A stretch of 64,000 nucleotides of DNA from Bog-756 sp963769905 (GCA_963769905.1 CAVYNG010000002.1:1550001-1614000), one strand, 5' to 3'. Counted from the first letter of the stretch, positions 52,905 through 61,781 are shown. Made by a program: numbers and translations. Notes: a model not told the origin generated them from the sequence alone.

Positions 52905-52951
52905 CCCACGTGACCAAGACCCCACGTGACCAAGAGCCCACGTGACCAAGA
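52905..52951. repeat. Three 15-bp direct repeats at 16-bp period, each with a CACGTG core
   Basis: CCCACGTGACCAAGA occurs exactly at 52905-52919, 52921-52935 and 52937-52951. They lie between the mshD stop and the PhoU-like promoter, about 48 bases upstream of its -10 element. This is a good layout for an operator array, but the binding protein is unknown. Confidence 0.8.
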
Positions 52952-52998
52952 AGTGTCGGGGAGGTGAACTCTACGCGAACTCCGATCGAGCAGGCCGA

Positions 52999-53004
52999 TA
53001 GGGT
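52999..53004 (+). promoter_or_regulatory. -10 hexamer (TAGGGT) of the phoU-like gene
   Basis: TANNNT with 10 bases to ATG 53015; supports that start over the GTG at 52964. Confidence 0.5.
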
Positions 53005-53014
53005 CGGTCCCGCG

Positions 53015-53629
53015 ATGAGCGCCGACGAGGATCTCGAGGTGATCGACCGAAAGGTCACCCAGCTGTTCGCTCTCGTGTCCCAGGCGCTGGCCCAGGCGAC
53101 CCACGCCCTCCTCCACGGCGAGACCGGGCTCGGCCGCGAGGTGGTCGAAGGCGACCAGCGGGTGGACGACCTGACCTCCGAGGTCGAGCTGCTGGTCTGG
53201 CGGCAGATCGACCTGGCCCGGGGCGCCGCCCCTCTCCGAGAGCTGATCGGGCTCCTCTTGATCCTGCCCGAGCTCGAGCGCAGCGCGGACTTGGCCGAGC
53301 ACGTGGCCCAGCGCGCCGTCGACAACCTGGGCGCGGAGATGACCCCGGTGAGCCGCGGCATCGTCCAGCGGATGACCGAGGTCGCACTCGACATGTGGCG
53401 GACCGCGGCAGACGCGTACGGCGAGCGGGAGAGCAGGTCCGAAGGACTCGCCGAGGACGACGTCGAGATGAACATCCTGCGCGATCGGTTGCTGCACGAG
53501 ATCGCGACCGAGGAGGTGCCGGCATCGGTGGCCTCGCAGGTCACCCTCCTCGCACGCTTCTTCGAGCGGCTCGGCGACCACGCGGTCAACCTGGCCCGGC
53601 GCATCGAGCTGCTCGACGCGCCACGCTGA
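53015..53629 (+). CDS. phoU: PhoU-family phosphate-signalling protein
   Basis: About 204 residues, all helical. Two PhoU repeats are visible: LEVIDRKVTQLFALVSQAL to LLLILPELERSADLAEHVAQ, and SRGIVQRMTEVALDMWRTAAD to VTLLARFFERLGDHAVNLARR. The E-R-x-x-D-x-A/H-metal motifs are in ELERSADLAEHV and FERLGDHAVNL. PhoU modulates the phosphate-sensing PstSCAB-PhoR complex, but no pst genes are here. The repeat array upstream may control it. Confidence 0.87.
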   Translation: MSADEDLEVIDRKVTQLFALVSQALAQATHALLHGETGLGREVVEGDQRVDDLTSEVELLVWRQIDLARGAAPLRELIGLLLILPELERSADLAEHVAQRAVDNLGAEMTPVSRGIVQRMTEVALDMWRTAADAYGERESRSEGLAEDDVEMNILRDRLLHEIATEEVPASVASQVTLLARFFERLGDHAVNLARRIELLDAPR

Positions 53630-53651
53630 CGCGCCCGCGACGGCGCGGCGG

Positions 53652-54347
53652 CTAACCGGTCCCGACGAGGTGACCCACCCCGTAGGTCACCGCGGCGGCG
53701 ATGCCCAGGATGAGCAACTGCCGCAAGGCGGACCACAACCACGACCGTCCGGTGAAGTGGGAGAGAGCCGCGCCGACACCGAACGCCCCGAGGGCGCCGA
53801 GCACGATCGACCAGACGGTCGCTTCGGTACGGCCCAACGACAACAGCCAGGGCAGGAGCGGCACGAAGGCACCGAGGGCGAAGGTCACGAAAGAGGAGGA
53901 GGCCGCCTCGATGGGCTTTCCGGTCGCCGTCGGATCGATGCCCAGCTCCTCGCGGGCGTGCGTCTCGAGAGCGAGCTCGGGGTCGCGCATCATCTTCGCG
54001 GACAACTCGTCGGCCAGGTCGGCCTCGAGACCCCGGCTCTCGTAGATGGCCGCCAGCTCCTTGCGCTCGACCTCCGGGTCGTGACGGATGGCCTGGCGCT
54101 CGACGTCGAGCTCGCGCAGCATGAGCTCCGACTGGGCGCGCATCGAGATGTACTCTCCGGCCGCCATCGAGAACGAGCCGGCGATCAGTCCGGCCACGCC
54201 GGCGAGGCGCACCGCACCGGTCGAGGCGTGGGCCCCGGCCATGCCGAGGATCAGGGCGACGTTCGAGACCAGGCCGTCGCTGATCCCGAAGACCGCGGCG
54301 CGGGGTCCTCCCCCCTGGAGGTTCCGATGCTGGTGGCCGGCGTCCAC
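53652..54347 (-). CDS. VIT1/CCC1-family membrane transporter
   Basis: About 231 residues from GTG 54347. HRNLQGGGPRAAVFGISDGLVSNVALILG is the conserved start of the family and favours this GTG over ATG 54440. Five membrane spans are predicted. SMAAGEYISMRAQSELMLREL and the acidic middle helices (RHDPEVERKELAAIYESRG) form the cytoplasmic metal-binding part. Relatives carry iron or manganese out of the cytosol. TACGCT lies 7 bases before the GTG. Confidence 0.88.
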   Translation of the reverse strand: MDAGHQHRNLQGGGPRAAVFGISDGLVSNVALILGMAGAHASTGAVRLAGVAGLIAGSFSMAAGEYISMRAQSELMLRELDVERQAIRHDPEVERKELAAIYESRGLEADLADELSAKMMRDPELALETHAREELGIDPTATGKPIEAASSSFVTFALGAFVPLLPWLLSLGRTEATVWSIVLGALGAFGVGAALSHFTGRSWLWSALRQLLILGIAAAVTYGVGHLVGTG

Positions 54348-54354
54348 GCGGGCC

Positions 54355-54360
54355 AGCGTA
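54355..54360 (-). promoter_or_regulatory. -10 hexamer (TACGCT) of the VIT1-type gene
   Basis: TANNNT on the minus strand with 7 bases to GTG 54347. Confidence 0.5.
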
Positions 54361-54420
54361 CCGAGCGGCCCCTCGCCCGAGGGCGGTTCGGCTCGCTGGT
54401 CGACCCCGAGCACGCTCCCG

Positions 54421-54426
54421 TACAGT
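54421..54426 (+). promoter_or_regulatory. -10 hexamer (TACAGT) of the MaoC-like gene
   Basis: TANNNT with 7 bases to ATG 54434. Confidence 0.55.
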
Positions 54427-54433
54427 CTCTGGA

Positions 54434-54889
54434 ATGGCAACCACCGTGCACGGCATCCAGACCTTCCACGACCTCGTCGGTACCCACCTCGGCTACAGCG
54501 AGTGGCTTCGGGTCGACCAGGAGCGGATCAACCTCTTCGCCGACGCGACCGACGACCACCAATGGATCCACGTCGACCCCGAGAAGGCCAAGAGCGGGCC
54601 GTTCGGTTCGGCCATCGCGCACGGCTACCTCACGCTGTCGCTCGTCCCGGCGCTGCTCAAGGGCGTGCTGATCGTCGAGGGGATGTCGATGGGGATCAAC
54701 TACGGCTGCAACAAGGTGCGATTCCCCGCACCGGTCCCGGTCGGCAGCAACCTGCGCCTCGGGGCGGCGGTGGCGGAGGTGGAGGACGTGTCGGGGGGTG
54801 TGCAGGTCGTGCTCGACGTGAGTCTCGAGACCGAGGGCTCCTCGAAGCCGAGCTGCGTCGCCCAGGTGGTCTACCGCTACTTCAGCTGA
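54434..54889 (+). CDS. MaoC-like hot-dog-fold dehydratase
   Basis: 151 residues. The hydratase-2 motif with catalytic Asp and His is in RINLFADATDDHQWIHVDPEKA, and GPFGSAIAHGYLTLSLVPALL completes it. YGCNKVRFPAPVPVGSNLRL is typical of single-domain NodN/MaoC proteins. It hydrates or dehydrates an enoyl thioester; the substrate is unknown. Transcribed away from the VIT1-type gene. Confidence 0.9.
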   Translation: MATTVHGIQTFHDLVGTHLGYSEWLRVDQERINLFADATDDHQWIHVDPEKAKSGPFGSAIAHGYLTLSLVPALLKGVLIVEGMSMGINYGCNKVRFPAPVPVGSNLRLGAAVAEVEDVSGGVQVVLDVSLETEGSSKPSCVAQVVYRYFS

Positions 54890-54995
54890 CGACTCCACCC
54901 TGACGACCCCCCGGCCTCGCCCCGGTGCTGGGAGTGTCGGCGGTCGTCGGGCAGCCGATCCTGGCGGGCACTCGGACGATACGAGCAAACACTCC

Positions 54996-55001
54996 TAGAG
55001 T
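54996..55001 (+). promoter_or_regulatory. -10 hexamer (TAGAGT) of the MerR-type regulator
   Basis: TANNNT with 6 bases to GTG 55008. Confidence 0.55.
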
Positions 55002-55007
55002 GGTCCC

Positions 55008-55826
55008 GTGGAGATGCGCGTCGAGCAGCTGTCCCTCCAGTCGGGCGTCTCGGTCGACACCATCCGCTACTACCAGAGCAAGGGCCTGCTCGACCCACCG
55101 CGCCGCGAAGGGCGAGTGGCCTGGTACGGCACACCCCACCTCGACCGGCTCGCCCGCATTCGCGCGTTGCAGGGGCAGGGCTTCTCACTCGCGGCGATCG
55201 CACGCCTCGTGAGCGGTGAGCTCGACGCCGCCGACGAGGCGCTCCTCGGTGAGCTGACCGGAGTCCCCTCCGCCTCGACTGCGACCTCCCCGACCGCCTC
55301 GCCGCCCGGCTCCGCCGAGCAGCAGTCCTTCACCCTCGAAGGGCTTGCCGTCCGGACCGGGGTCCCTCTCGCCCTGCTCAAGGCGGTCGAGGCCGAGGGC
55401 CTGCTGATCCCCCGCCGCATCGGGGGTCACGAGCGCTACACCGAGGACGATGTCGAGGCATGCCGGGCCGGGCTCGTGCTCCTCGAGTGGGGCATCCCGC
55501 TCTCGGCGCTCCTCGAGGCGGCACGGGGCCACCGCCAGGCGACCGACTCCTTTGCACGACTCGCGGTCGAGCTGTTCTCCGAGTACGTGCGAGCACCCCT
55601 CCGGAAGGACGGCGAGGGCAACGTGACCACGTTGGTCGACGGCTACTCGGCGCTCCTCCCCGCGGTGACCACCCTGGTCGGCTACCACTTCAACCGGACG
55701 CTCCTGCACGCGGCGCTCGAGCACGTGGAGCGGACCGGCGACGACGAAGAGCGCCGTGCGGTCGCGACGCGGGTCGGACCGGTCACCGACCGGGCGGAGA
55801 GCGCGAACGAATCGCCCGACCGATGA
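55008..55826 (+). CDS. Transcriptional regulator with two MerR-type domains
   Basis: 272 residues from GTG. The first MerR helix-turn-helix is RVEQLSLQSGVSVDTIRYYQ with LLDPPRREGRVAWYGTPHL. A second, more divergent one is FTLEGLAVRTGVPLALLKAV with LLIPRRIGGHERYTEDDVEA. A linker of about 25 residues rich in Ser, Thr, Pro and Ala separates them. The C-terminal helical region (YVRAPLRKDGEGNVTTLVDG) could bind an effector; no metal-binding cysteines are evident. Overlaps menG by four bases, so it may regulate the menaquinone genes behind it. Confidence 0.88.
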   Translation: MEMRVEQLSLQSGVSVDTIRYYQSKGLLDPPRREGRVAWYGTPHLDRLARIRALQGQGFSLAAIARLVSGELDAADEALLGELTGVPSASTATSPTASPPGSAEQQSFTLEGLAVRTGVPLALLKAVEAEGLLIPRRIGGHERYTEDDVEACRAGLVLLEWGIPLSALLEAARGHRQATDSFARLAVELFSEYVRAPLRKDGEGNVTTLVDGYSALLPAVTTLVGYHFNRTLLHAALEHVERTGDDEERRAVATRVGPVTDRAESANESPDR

Positions 55827-56527
55827 GCGGCGTCCTGTCGGGACTGCCGACCGGTCACGAGAAGACCGCGCAGGTGCGCTCGATGTTCGACGCGATCGCA
55901 CCCCGCTACGACCTGGTGAACCGCGTGATGACCTTCGGGCTCGACCTCCGGTGGCGGCGGCGGACCGTCGACGCGCTGGGGGTACCCGAAGGGTCGCTGG
56001 TCCTCGACCTCGCGTGCGGGACCGGCGATCTCCTCGCGATGCTGCGCTCGGCAGGGCACCGGGCCGTCGGTGTCGACCTCTCGTGGGGCATGCTACGAGC
56101 CGGCCGCTCGGTGGCGCCGGTCGCCCAGGGCGACGCAGAGCGGCTGCCCATGGTCGGTCGCTCCGTGGACGCGGTCACCTGTGGCTACGCCCTCCGCAAC
56201 GTCGCCGAGCTCGACACGCTCTTCACGGAGATCGCCCGGGTCGTGCGGCCCGGCGGCCGGATCAGCCTGCTCGAGGTCGCCGAACCCGAGGGCCGCGTCT
56301 TCCGTGCGGGCCACCGCATCTGGTTCCGGCACGCGGTGCCGGCCATCGGAGGCCTGTTGTCGGACCGCGCCGCCTACCGGTACCTGCCTGCTTCGACCGC
56401 CTACCTTCCTTCGACCGACGAGCTCCGGGAGCTCCTGGTCGCCGCCGGATTCTCGGCGGTCAACCGCCACGCGCTGAGCGGCGGGCTCAGCCAGCTCCTC
56501 ACCGCGACCCGTTCGGGACGGCCGTGA
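55823..56527 (+). CDS. menG: Demethylmenaquinone methyltransferase
   Basis: 234 residues from ATG 55823, overlapping the regulator stop. MFDAIAPRYDLVNRVMTFGLDLRWRR-type opening, motif I in LVLDLACGTGDLLAML, then GDAERLPMVGRSVDAVTCGYALRNV and EIARVVRPGGRISLLEVAEPEG match UbiE/MenG. It makes the final methylation in menaquinone synthesis. Translationally coupled to the MerR gene and to menF. Confidence 0.92.
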   Translation: MSGVLSGLPTGHEKTAQVRSMFDAIAPRYDLVNRVMTFGLDLRWRRRTVDALGVPEGSLVLDLACGTGDLLAMLRSAGHRAVGVDLSWGMLRAGRSVAPVAQGDAERLPMVGRSVDAVTCGYALRNVAELDTLFTEIARVVRPGGRISLLEVAEPEGRVFRAGHRIWFRHAVPAIGGLLSDRAAYRYLPASTAYLPSTDELRELLVAAGFSAVNRHALSGGLSQLLTATRSGRP

Positions 56528-57879
56528 GTGCGGGCCCCGAGCTGGTCGCGGTCCGCCTCGCGGTCGAGCCCGGTGCACTTCCCGATCCCTGTTCGCTCGC
56601 CGGCGCGAACGGGCGCCTCCTCCGATCGGCGCAGCTCACCCTCGTCGGCCTCGGGACCGCGGCGGTCCTCCCGATCCCCGAGGGCCTCGACGACCCTGCC
56701 GCGCTCGACCGGGTGCTCCGAACACTCTCTTCGGTCGAGTGCGAGGACCGGCTGGCAGCCGTCGACCGCTCGCGCGTCCCCGCACCGGTGCTCGCGTTCG
56801 GCGCGCTTCCCTTCGACCGCTCCGCGCCCTCGGAGCTCGTGGTCCCCCAGGTGGTCTGCGGTTGGCACGAGGGGAGCGCGAGCTGGTGCACCGTCGTCGC
56901 TCCCGACCGCTCGGCACTCCCGGGCTCGCCGCGCGAGCTCCGCCGGTGGCTGAGCGAAACCGGCGGTCCCCGATCCGAACCCACCCCGGGTCAGAGCTCG
57001 ATCGCCGCGGTCCGGCCGAACAGTTCCGACGAGCAATTCGAGCGGATCGTCGCCGAAGCCGTCGACGCGATCGACCGTGGCGAGCTCGCCAAGGTGGTCC
57101 TCGCCCGCCAGGTGGCGGTCGCGCTGCGAGCTTCCCTCGACGTGCCGGCACTCCTCCGTCGTTGGAGCCGACTCGAGCCTGCCTGCTCGGTCTTCTCGAT
57201 GCCGACCGCCGAGGGCCAATTCGTCGGTGCGAGCCCCGAGCTGTTGGTCGAGCGCTCCGAGGGCCGGCTCCGGAGCCGGCCGCTCGCCGGCACGACGGGA
57301 CGCCCACCGGGCGAGAACTCCGAGGCGCGCTCCGCAGAGCTGCTCGACTCGCCGAAGGACGTGTCCGAGCACCGGCTGGTCGTCGAGGCCATCACCGACG
57401 CCCTCCGACCCCTGAGCCACGACCTCGAGGCACCGTCGCGTCCCGAGCTGGTCGAGCTCCGCTCGATGACCCATCTCGGTACGGACATCGCCGGCGCGCT
57501 CGACGAGAGAGCGGACGGCTCGATCCCTCACGTGCTCGAGTTGTTGGCAGCCCTCCACCCCACTCCCGCGGTCGGCGGAGTACCGGCCGGGCCGGCGCGC
57601 GCGATGATCGACCGTCTCGAACCCGGCGGACGCGGGACCTACGCGGGACCGGTGGGCTTCGTCGACGCGGCGGGCGACGGGCGGTGGGTCGTCGGGATCC
57701 GCTCGATGACCGTGCGGGACCGCGACGCGCAACTCGCGGCCGGGGTCGGGATCGTCGAGGGATCGATTCCGCGTGCCGAGCGCATCGAGGCCGACCTCAA
57801 GCTCAACGCCGTGCTCGACGCGCTGGCACCGGGAGCGACCCTCCCGAGCACGACGCCGGCGCGAGCGTCGACTCCCTAG
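56524..57879 (+). CDS. menF: Isochorismate synthase
   Basis: 451 residues from GTG 56524, overlapping the menG stop. The chorismate-enzyme core has FERIVAEAVDAIDRGELAKVVLARQ, VGASPELLVERSEG, RPLAGTTGRPPGE, SEHRLVVEAITDAL and GTYAGPVGFVDAAGDGRWVVGIRS. It converts chorismate to isochorismate to open the menaquinone pathway. It lacks the feedback motif of TrpE. It ends in a CTAG shared with the convergent hydrolase gene. Confidence 0.9.
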   Translation: MSAGPELVAVRLAVEPGALPDPCSLAGANGRLLRSAQLTLVGLGTAAVLPIPEGLDDPAALDRVLRTLSSVECEDRLAAVDRSRVPAPVLAFGALPFDRSAPSELVVPQVVCGWHEGSASWCTVVAPDRSALPGSPRELRRWLSETGGPRSEPTPGQSSIAAVRPNSSDEQFERIVAEAVDAIDRGELAKVVLARQVAVALRASLDVPALLRRWSRLEPACSVFSMPTAEGQFVGASPELLVERSEGRLRSRPLAGTTGRPPGENSEARSAELLDSPKDVSEHRLVVEAITDALRPLSHDLEAPSRPELVELRSMTHLGTDIAGALDERADGSIPHVLELLAALHPTPAVGGVPAGPARAMIDRLEPGGRGTYAGPVGFVDAAGDGRWVVGIRSMTVRDRDAQLAAGVGIVEGSIPRAERIEADLKLNAVLDALAPGATLPSTTPARASTP

Positions 57880-58718
57880 GTCGCCGGAGGCTCGGGTGGC
57901 GACGCCTCCCGAGCGGTGCCCCTCCGGGCCGAGGAAGCGATGGCCGCGGCGAGTGGCTCCGTCGCGTCGCGTGCCACGAAGTGCCCGACGCGGGGGAGCA
58001 TGACCAGATCGGCTCGTGGGAGCGCCGCCGCGAGGGTCTCCGCAGCCCTCGGGCGGACGACGAGGTCCCACTCGCCGGCCACCACCGTCGCCGGCGCCGC
58101 GACACGACCGAGCGCCCCGGAGACCTCGGGGAGCTCGTCGAGAAGTGCCCGCTGTTCGGTCACGAAGGCCCGCCGGCTCCCCCCGGGCAGGCCCCGCCCG
58201 TCGCCGAAGACCTCCTCGTCCGGCAGCGCCGCGAACACACGGTCCCGCAGCTCGGTGGGCGCATGGCGCGAGAGCCGCCGAACCCTCGGGAGAACTTGGT
58301 CGATCGCAAAGAGCCCCGCGACGGTGGCCGCCTCGCCGATCACCGGCAGGGCGAGCAGGCGGTCGAACGGATCGATGCTGTCCGGGGTGCAGGCGGCACC
58401 GACCAGGACCAGGTCCGAGACGAGCTCCGGCCGCCCGATCGCGAGGAGGACCGCCACGCCCCCGGACCAGCTGTGCCCGACGACCGTCGCCGGGATCGCG
58501 GCGCGGTCGACGAGCAGCTCCGCGACCCAGTCTGCGTTCGCCTCGAGTCCGCGCGCCGGCCCTGCGGTCGCTCCGTAGCCCGGGCGGTCGGGCGCGAGCA
58601 CTCGGTAGTCGGACTCGAGCAGCCCGATGAGCGGGTGCCACGACGCGCCGCTTCCCGGCTGCCCGTGCAGCAGCACCACCGGGTGGCCGGACCCCCGGTC
58701 GATGATGGCGAGGGTCAC
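57876..58718 (-). CDS. Alpha/beta hydrolase (possible MenH candidate)
   Basis: 280 residues. PVVLLHGQPGSGASWHPL holds the oxyanion region, the nucleophile is in TVVGHSWSGGVAVLLAI, and the C-terminal Asp/His are in VVAGEWDLVVRP and RVGHFVARDATEP. It meets menF tail to tail, sharing the CTAG of both stops. Its nearness to menG/menF makes a MenH-like role possible, but epoxide hydrolases and esterases share these motifs. The stop lies immediately before the end of the upstream kinase gene, which runs in the same direction. Confidence 0.8.
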   Translation of the reverse strand: MTLAIIDRGSGHPVVLLHGQPGSGASWHPLIGLLESDYRVLAPDRPGYGATAGPARGLEANADWVAELLVDRAAIPATVVGHSWSGGVAVLLAIGRPELVSDLVLVGAACTPDSIDPFDRLLALPVIGEAATVAGLFAIDQVLPRVRRLSRHAPTELRDRVFAALPDEEVFGDGRGLPGGSRRAFVTEQRALLDELPEVSGALGRVAAPATVVAGEWDLVVRPRAAETLAAALPRADLVMLPRVGHFVARDATEPLAAAIASSARRGTAREASPPEPPAT

Positions 58719-60331
58719 GGTTTGGTGTCGTCGGCGGGTTGTCGCGTGGCAGCGGGCAGGTGATCCGCGCCCTCGGGCCGACCGTTGTCCGTGCCGTCGC
58801 CCCGACCTCCTGGAGCGCCTTTGCCTCCCTCGGCGCCGGCGCGGGCCACGTCGGTGGCGGTGGGCCTGGGCGAGGAGGGCGGCGCGGCGACTGCGACGCC
58901 GTAGCGGGGCAGGACGACCTCGAAGGCGGCGCCGTTTCCCAGCTCCGTCTCGAGTGACACCGACCCCCCCAAGGAGCGGGCGAGCCGCTCGACGATGAAG
59001 AGACCGAGTCCCGAGCCGCCGCTCCGCTGACCGGTGTCACCGCGGTAGAAGCGGTCGAAGGCATGGCCTGCCTCCTCGCCGCTCATGCCCGGGCCGTGGT
59101 CCTCCACGCGGAGAACCACCCGGTCGCCGTCGACCGCGACGTCCACCTCGACCGGTGTGCCGGCCGGCGTGTGGGCGAGCGCGTTGCCAAGGAGGTTGTG
59201 GACCATCTGAGCGAGCCGCGCATCGTCGCCGGCGACGGGAGCCTCGGTGGGCGCTGTCAGCTCGATCCGCCGCGCTCGATCGAGTGCGCGTGCGTCGGCG
59301 ACCGCCTCGGCCGCGACGGCAGCCAGGTCGACCCGGTACCGGGTGGGCTCGGGTCCCTCCCCCTCGCGGGCGAGCAACGCGAGGTCACCGACCAGTGCGC
59401 CCATCCTCGCCGCCTCCTTCTCGATGCGCGAGAGGGCCCGATCGCGGGCGCCGTCGTCGGGAAGCGCATCCTTCCGGAGGAGCTCGGCGTAACCCTGGAT
59501 CGAGGTCAGTGGTGTCCGGAGCTCGTGGGAGGCGTCGGCGAGGAAACTGCGAAGGTGGTCCTCCGAACGGGCCCGTTGCGCGAAAGCCGACTCGATCTGC
59601 GTCAGCATCCCGTTGAGGGCGCGACCCAGCCGGGCGACCTCGCTGTTGCCCTCGGTCGGCTGGACGCGCCGGGTCAGATCGCCCGCGGCGATTTCGTCGG
59701 CCTCGTCGCTCATGTCCTCGAGCGGACGCAGTCCGAGGCGGATGAGCACGGTGATGAGGACGAGGAGAATGAGGATGAGGCCGACCGACAGGACGATCTC
59801 GATGTTGCGCAACGAGTTCAAGGTCGAGTTGACCGTGTCGAGCCGCGTCGCGACGACCAGGGTCGCTCCGGGCAGCGGGGTCGCCTCCATCCGGTAGGAG
59901 GGACCGTTCGGCAGGACGGAGTGAATGGTTTGCGCGGCCGAGTCGGGCTGGTAGGGCTGATTGGGGATCGTGGTGCGATCCACGTCGGGTGCCGGCCGCA
60001 CCGGCAGCGGTGTCGGCAGTCGTGGAGCGGGGTCGGGCGTGGAACCCGAGACCGACGGCTTCGTCACGGCGACGTTGCCCCGGGAGTCGATGATCTCGAC
60101 GTAGATGTCGGGGCTGACCCGAGAGGAGATCGTCGACGGGGTCACCGCGAAACCGCGGTCCTCCGCGCGGGTCACGAACGCGCCGATCTGGTCGCTCGCG
60201 GCACCGAGCTGTGCGTCGACCCTGCCGAACATGTAGGTCGCGAGCGAGTGGAGCGTGAAGGCGTCGACCGCGGAGAGCGCGAGCGCGACCAACACGATCA
60301 TGATCGCCACCAGGCGCTGGCGGAGGGTCAT
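58715..60331 (-). CDS. Sensor histidine kinase
   Basis: 538 residues. Membrane spans are at residues about 8-30 and 175-200, with a sensor loop of about 145 residues between. HAMP (GLRPLEDMSDEADEIAAGDLTRRV) follows, then HisKA with the His in FLADASHELRTPLTSIQGYAE. The ATPase shows MVHNLLGNALAHTP, VEDHGPGMSGEEAGHAFDRFYRG and GGSGLGLFIVERLAR. A low-complexity tail of about 55 residues ends the protein. It overlaps its regulator by four bases and the hydrolase by four bases. Confidence 0.93.
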   Translation of the reverse strand: MTLRQRLVAIMIVLVALALSAVDAFTLHSLATYMFGRVDAQLGAASDQIGAFVTRAEDRGFAVTPSTISSRVSPDIYVEIIDSRGNVAVTKPSVSGSTPDPAPRLPTPLPVRPAPDVDRTTIPNQPYQPDSAAQTIHSVLPNGPSYRMEATPLPGATLVVATRLDTVNSTLNSLRNIEIVLSVGLILILLVLITVLIRLGLRPLEDMSDEADEIAAGDLTRRVQPTEGNSEVARLGRALNGMLTQIESAFAQRARSEDHLRSFLADASHELRTPLTSIQGYAELLRKDALPDDGARDRALSRIEKEAARMGALVGDLALLAREGEGPEPTRYRVDLAAVAAEAVADARALDRARRIELTAPTEAPVAGDDARLAQMVHNLLGNALAHTPAGTPVEVDVAVDGDRVVLRVEDHGPGMSGEEAGHAFDRFYRGDTGQRSGGSGLGLFIVERLARSLGGSVSLETELGNGAAFEVVLPRYGVAVAAPPSSPRPTATDVARAGAEGGKGAPGGRGDGTDNGRPEGADHLPAATRQPADDTKP

Positions 60332-61035
60332 CGACTGGGCTCCCGCGCCGAGTAGCCCACGCCCCGAACGGTGTGGATGAGCGGAGGATCGAAGCAGTCG
60401 ACCTTCTTGCGCAGATACGAGATGTAGATCTCGACGATGTTCGACTCCCCGGCGAATGAGTCCTCCCAGACTTCATCGAGGATCTGCGTCTTCGAGAGCA
60501 CCTGGCGCGGATGGACGAGGAGGAATCGGAGCAGCCGGAACTCGGTGGCGGTCAGCTCGATCGGCTGGCCTGACCGCCACACCTCGTGGGATTCCACGTC
60601 CATCACCAGGTCGCGGAGGCGGAGCCTGTCGCCGTCCGAGTCGTCCTCGAGCGCGGTCCGACGGAACACCGCCCGGATGCGGGCGACCAGCTCGTCGATG
60701 CTGAACGGCTTGGTCACGTAGTCGTCACCGAGCGCGAGCCCGGCGAGCTTGTCCGGCGACGCGTCGCGGGCGGTGAGGAACATCACCGGGGTCCGGATGT
60801 CCTCGGCGCGCAGCCGACGACAGACCTCCAGACCGTCGATGTCGGGGAGCATCACGTCGAGGACGATGAAGTCGTACCCGCCGATGCGCGCCTTCTCCAG
60901 CGCCTGGGTGCCACTGGCCGCCTCGTCGGTCGCGAAACCCTCGAAGGCGAGTGCGGACGTCACCACGTCGGTGATGTAGGGCTCGTCGTCCACGACGAGG
61001 ATGCGTTTCGAGGTGCTGGTGCTTCCGGTCGTCAC
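60328..61035 (-). CDS. OmpR-family response regulator
   Basis: 235 residues from GTG 61035, overlapping the stop of the GT2 gene. Receiver: ILVVDDEPYITDVV, phosphoacceptor in FIVLDVMLPDIDGLEV, LTARDASPDKLAGLALGDDYVTKPFS. DNA-binding domain: ELTATEFRLLRFLLVHPRQVLSKTQILDEVW and NIVEIYISYLRKKVD. The loop before the conserved Lys is one residue shorter than in many homologues, as is common in actinobacterial PhoP-like members. Forms a pair with the kinase downstream. Confidence 0.93.
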   Translation of the reverse strand: MTTGSTSTSKRILVVDDEPYITDVVTSALAFEGFATDEAASGTQALEKARIGGYDFIVLDVMLPDIDGLEVCRRLRAEDIRTPVMFLTARDASPDKLAGLALGDDYVTKPFSIDELVARIRAVFRRTALEDDSDGDRLRLRDLVMDVESHEVWRSGQPIELTATEFRLLRFLLVHPRQVLSKTQILDEVWEDSFAGESNIVEIYISYLRKKVDCFDPPLIHTVRGVGYSAREPSR

Positions 61036-61775
61036 GTCCGCGCGGGGTGGGACCGCGCGCGCCCTCCTCCGAAGAGGCGTTGGAGCCCCCACCAGGTCAC
61101 GAGAGCCAGTGCCTCGACCACGATGGCGGTCGACATCTTCGAGTCCCCCTCCAGACGGTCCCTGAACCGGATCGGGACCTCGGAGATCGTCGCGCCGGCC
61201 TGCTTCGCCTCGTAGGTCATCTCGATCTGGAACCCATACCCCTCTGCCCGTATGCGATCGAGTTCGATCCGGTCGAGCAGCTCGACCGAGTAGGCGCGGA
61301 ACCCGGCGGTCGAGTCCGCGACGCGCAATCCGAGCAGCGCGTCGGCGTAGAGGTTGCCGCCTCGCGAGAGGAGGCGCCGGAACAAGGTCCAGTCGGGGAT
61401 GGAACCACCGGGGACGTAGCGCGAGCCGATGACCAGGTCGCATCCCTCCGACAACGGTGCGAGCAGCCCGGGTAGTGCCTCGGGTTCGTGGGAGAGGTCG
61501 GCGTCCATCTCGACGCATGCCTCGAATCCGCGTTCCATTCCCCAGCGGAACCCTGTCCGGTAGGCACTCCCGAGCCCGGACTTCTCGTGGCGGCGGAGCA
61601 CTTCGACGTTGCCGAGCTCCTTTCCGAGCGACTCGGCGATCTTGGCGGTCCCGTCCGGGCTGCCGTCGTCGACCACCAGCACCGTGGCCGCGGGGACGGC
61701 CTGCCTGATACGCCGGAGCACGTGTTCGATGTTTTCGGACTCGTTGTACGTGGGCAGCACGACCAGGACCTTCAT
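61032..61775 (-). CDS. Polyprenol-phosphate mannose synthase-like GT2 glycosyltransferase
   Basis: 247 residues from ATG 61775 (MKVLVVLPTYNESENIE). The GT2 fold shows VVDDGSPDGTAKIA and the metal-binding ACVEMDADLSHEPEALPGLL, then GSRYVPGGSIPDWTLFRRLLSRGGN and FRDRLEGDSKMSTAIV, all typical of DPM1/Ppm1-type enzymes. No C-terminal membrane domain. It would make the lipid-linked mannose used by GT-C enzymes such as those at the left end of the window (inference). TATGCT lies 6 bases upstream of the start. Confidence 0.9.
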   Translation of the reverse strand: MKVLVVLPTYNESENIEHVLRRIRQAVPAATVLVVDDGSPDGTAKIAESLGKELGNVEVLRRHEKSGLGSAYRTGFRWGMERGFEACVEMDADLSHEPEALPGLLAPLSEGCDLVIGSRYVPGGSIPDWTLFRRLLSRGGNLYADALLGLRVADSTAGFRAYSVELLDRIELDRIRAEGYGFQIEMTYEAKQAGATISEVPIRFRDRLEGDSKMSTAIVVEALALVTWWGLQRLFGGGRARSHPART

Positions 61776-61781
61776 TGACGC

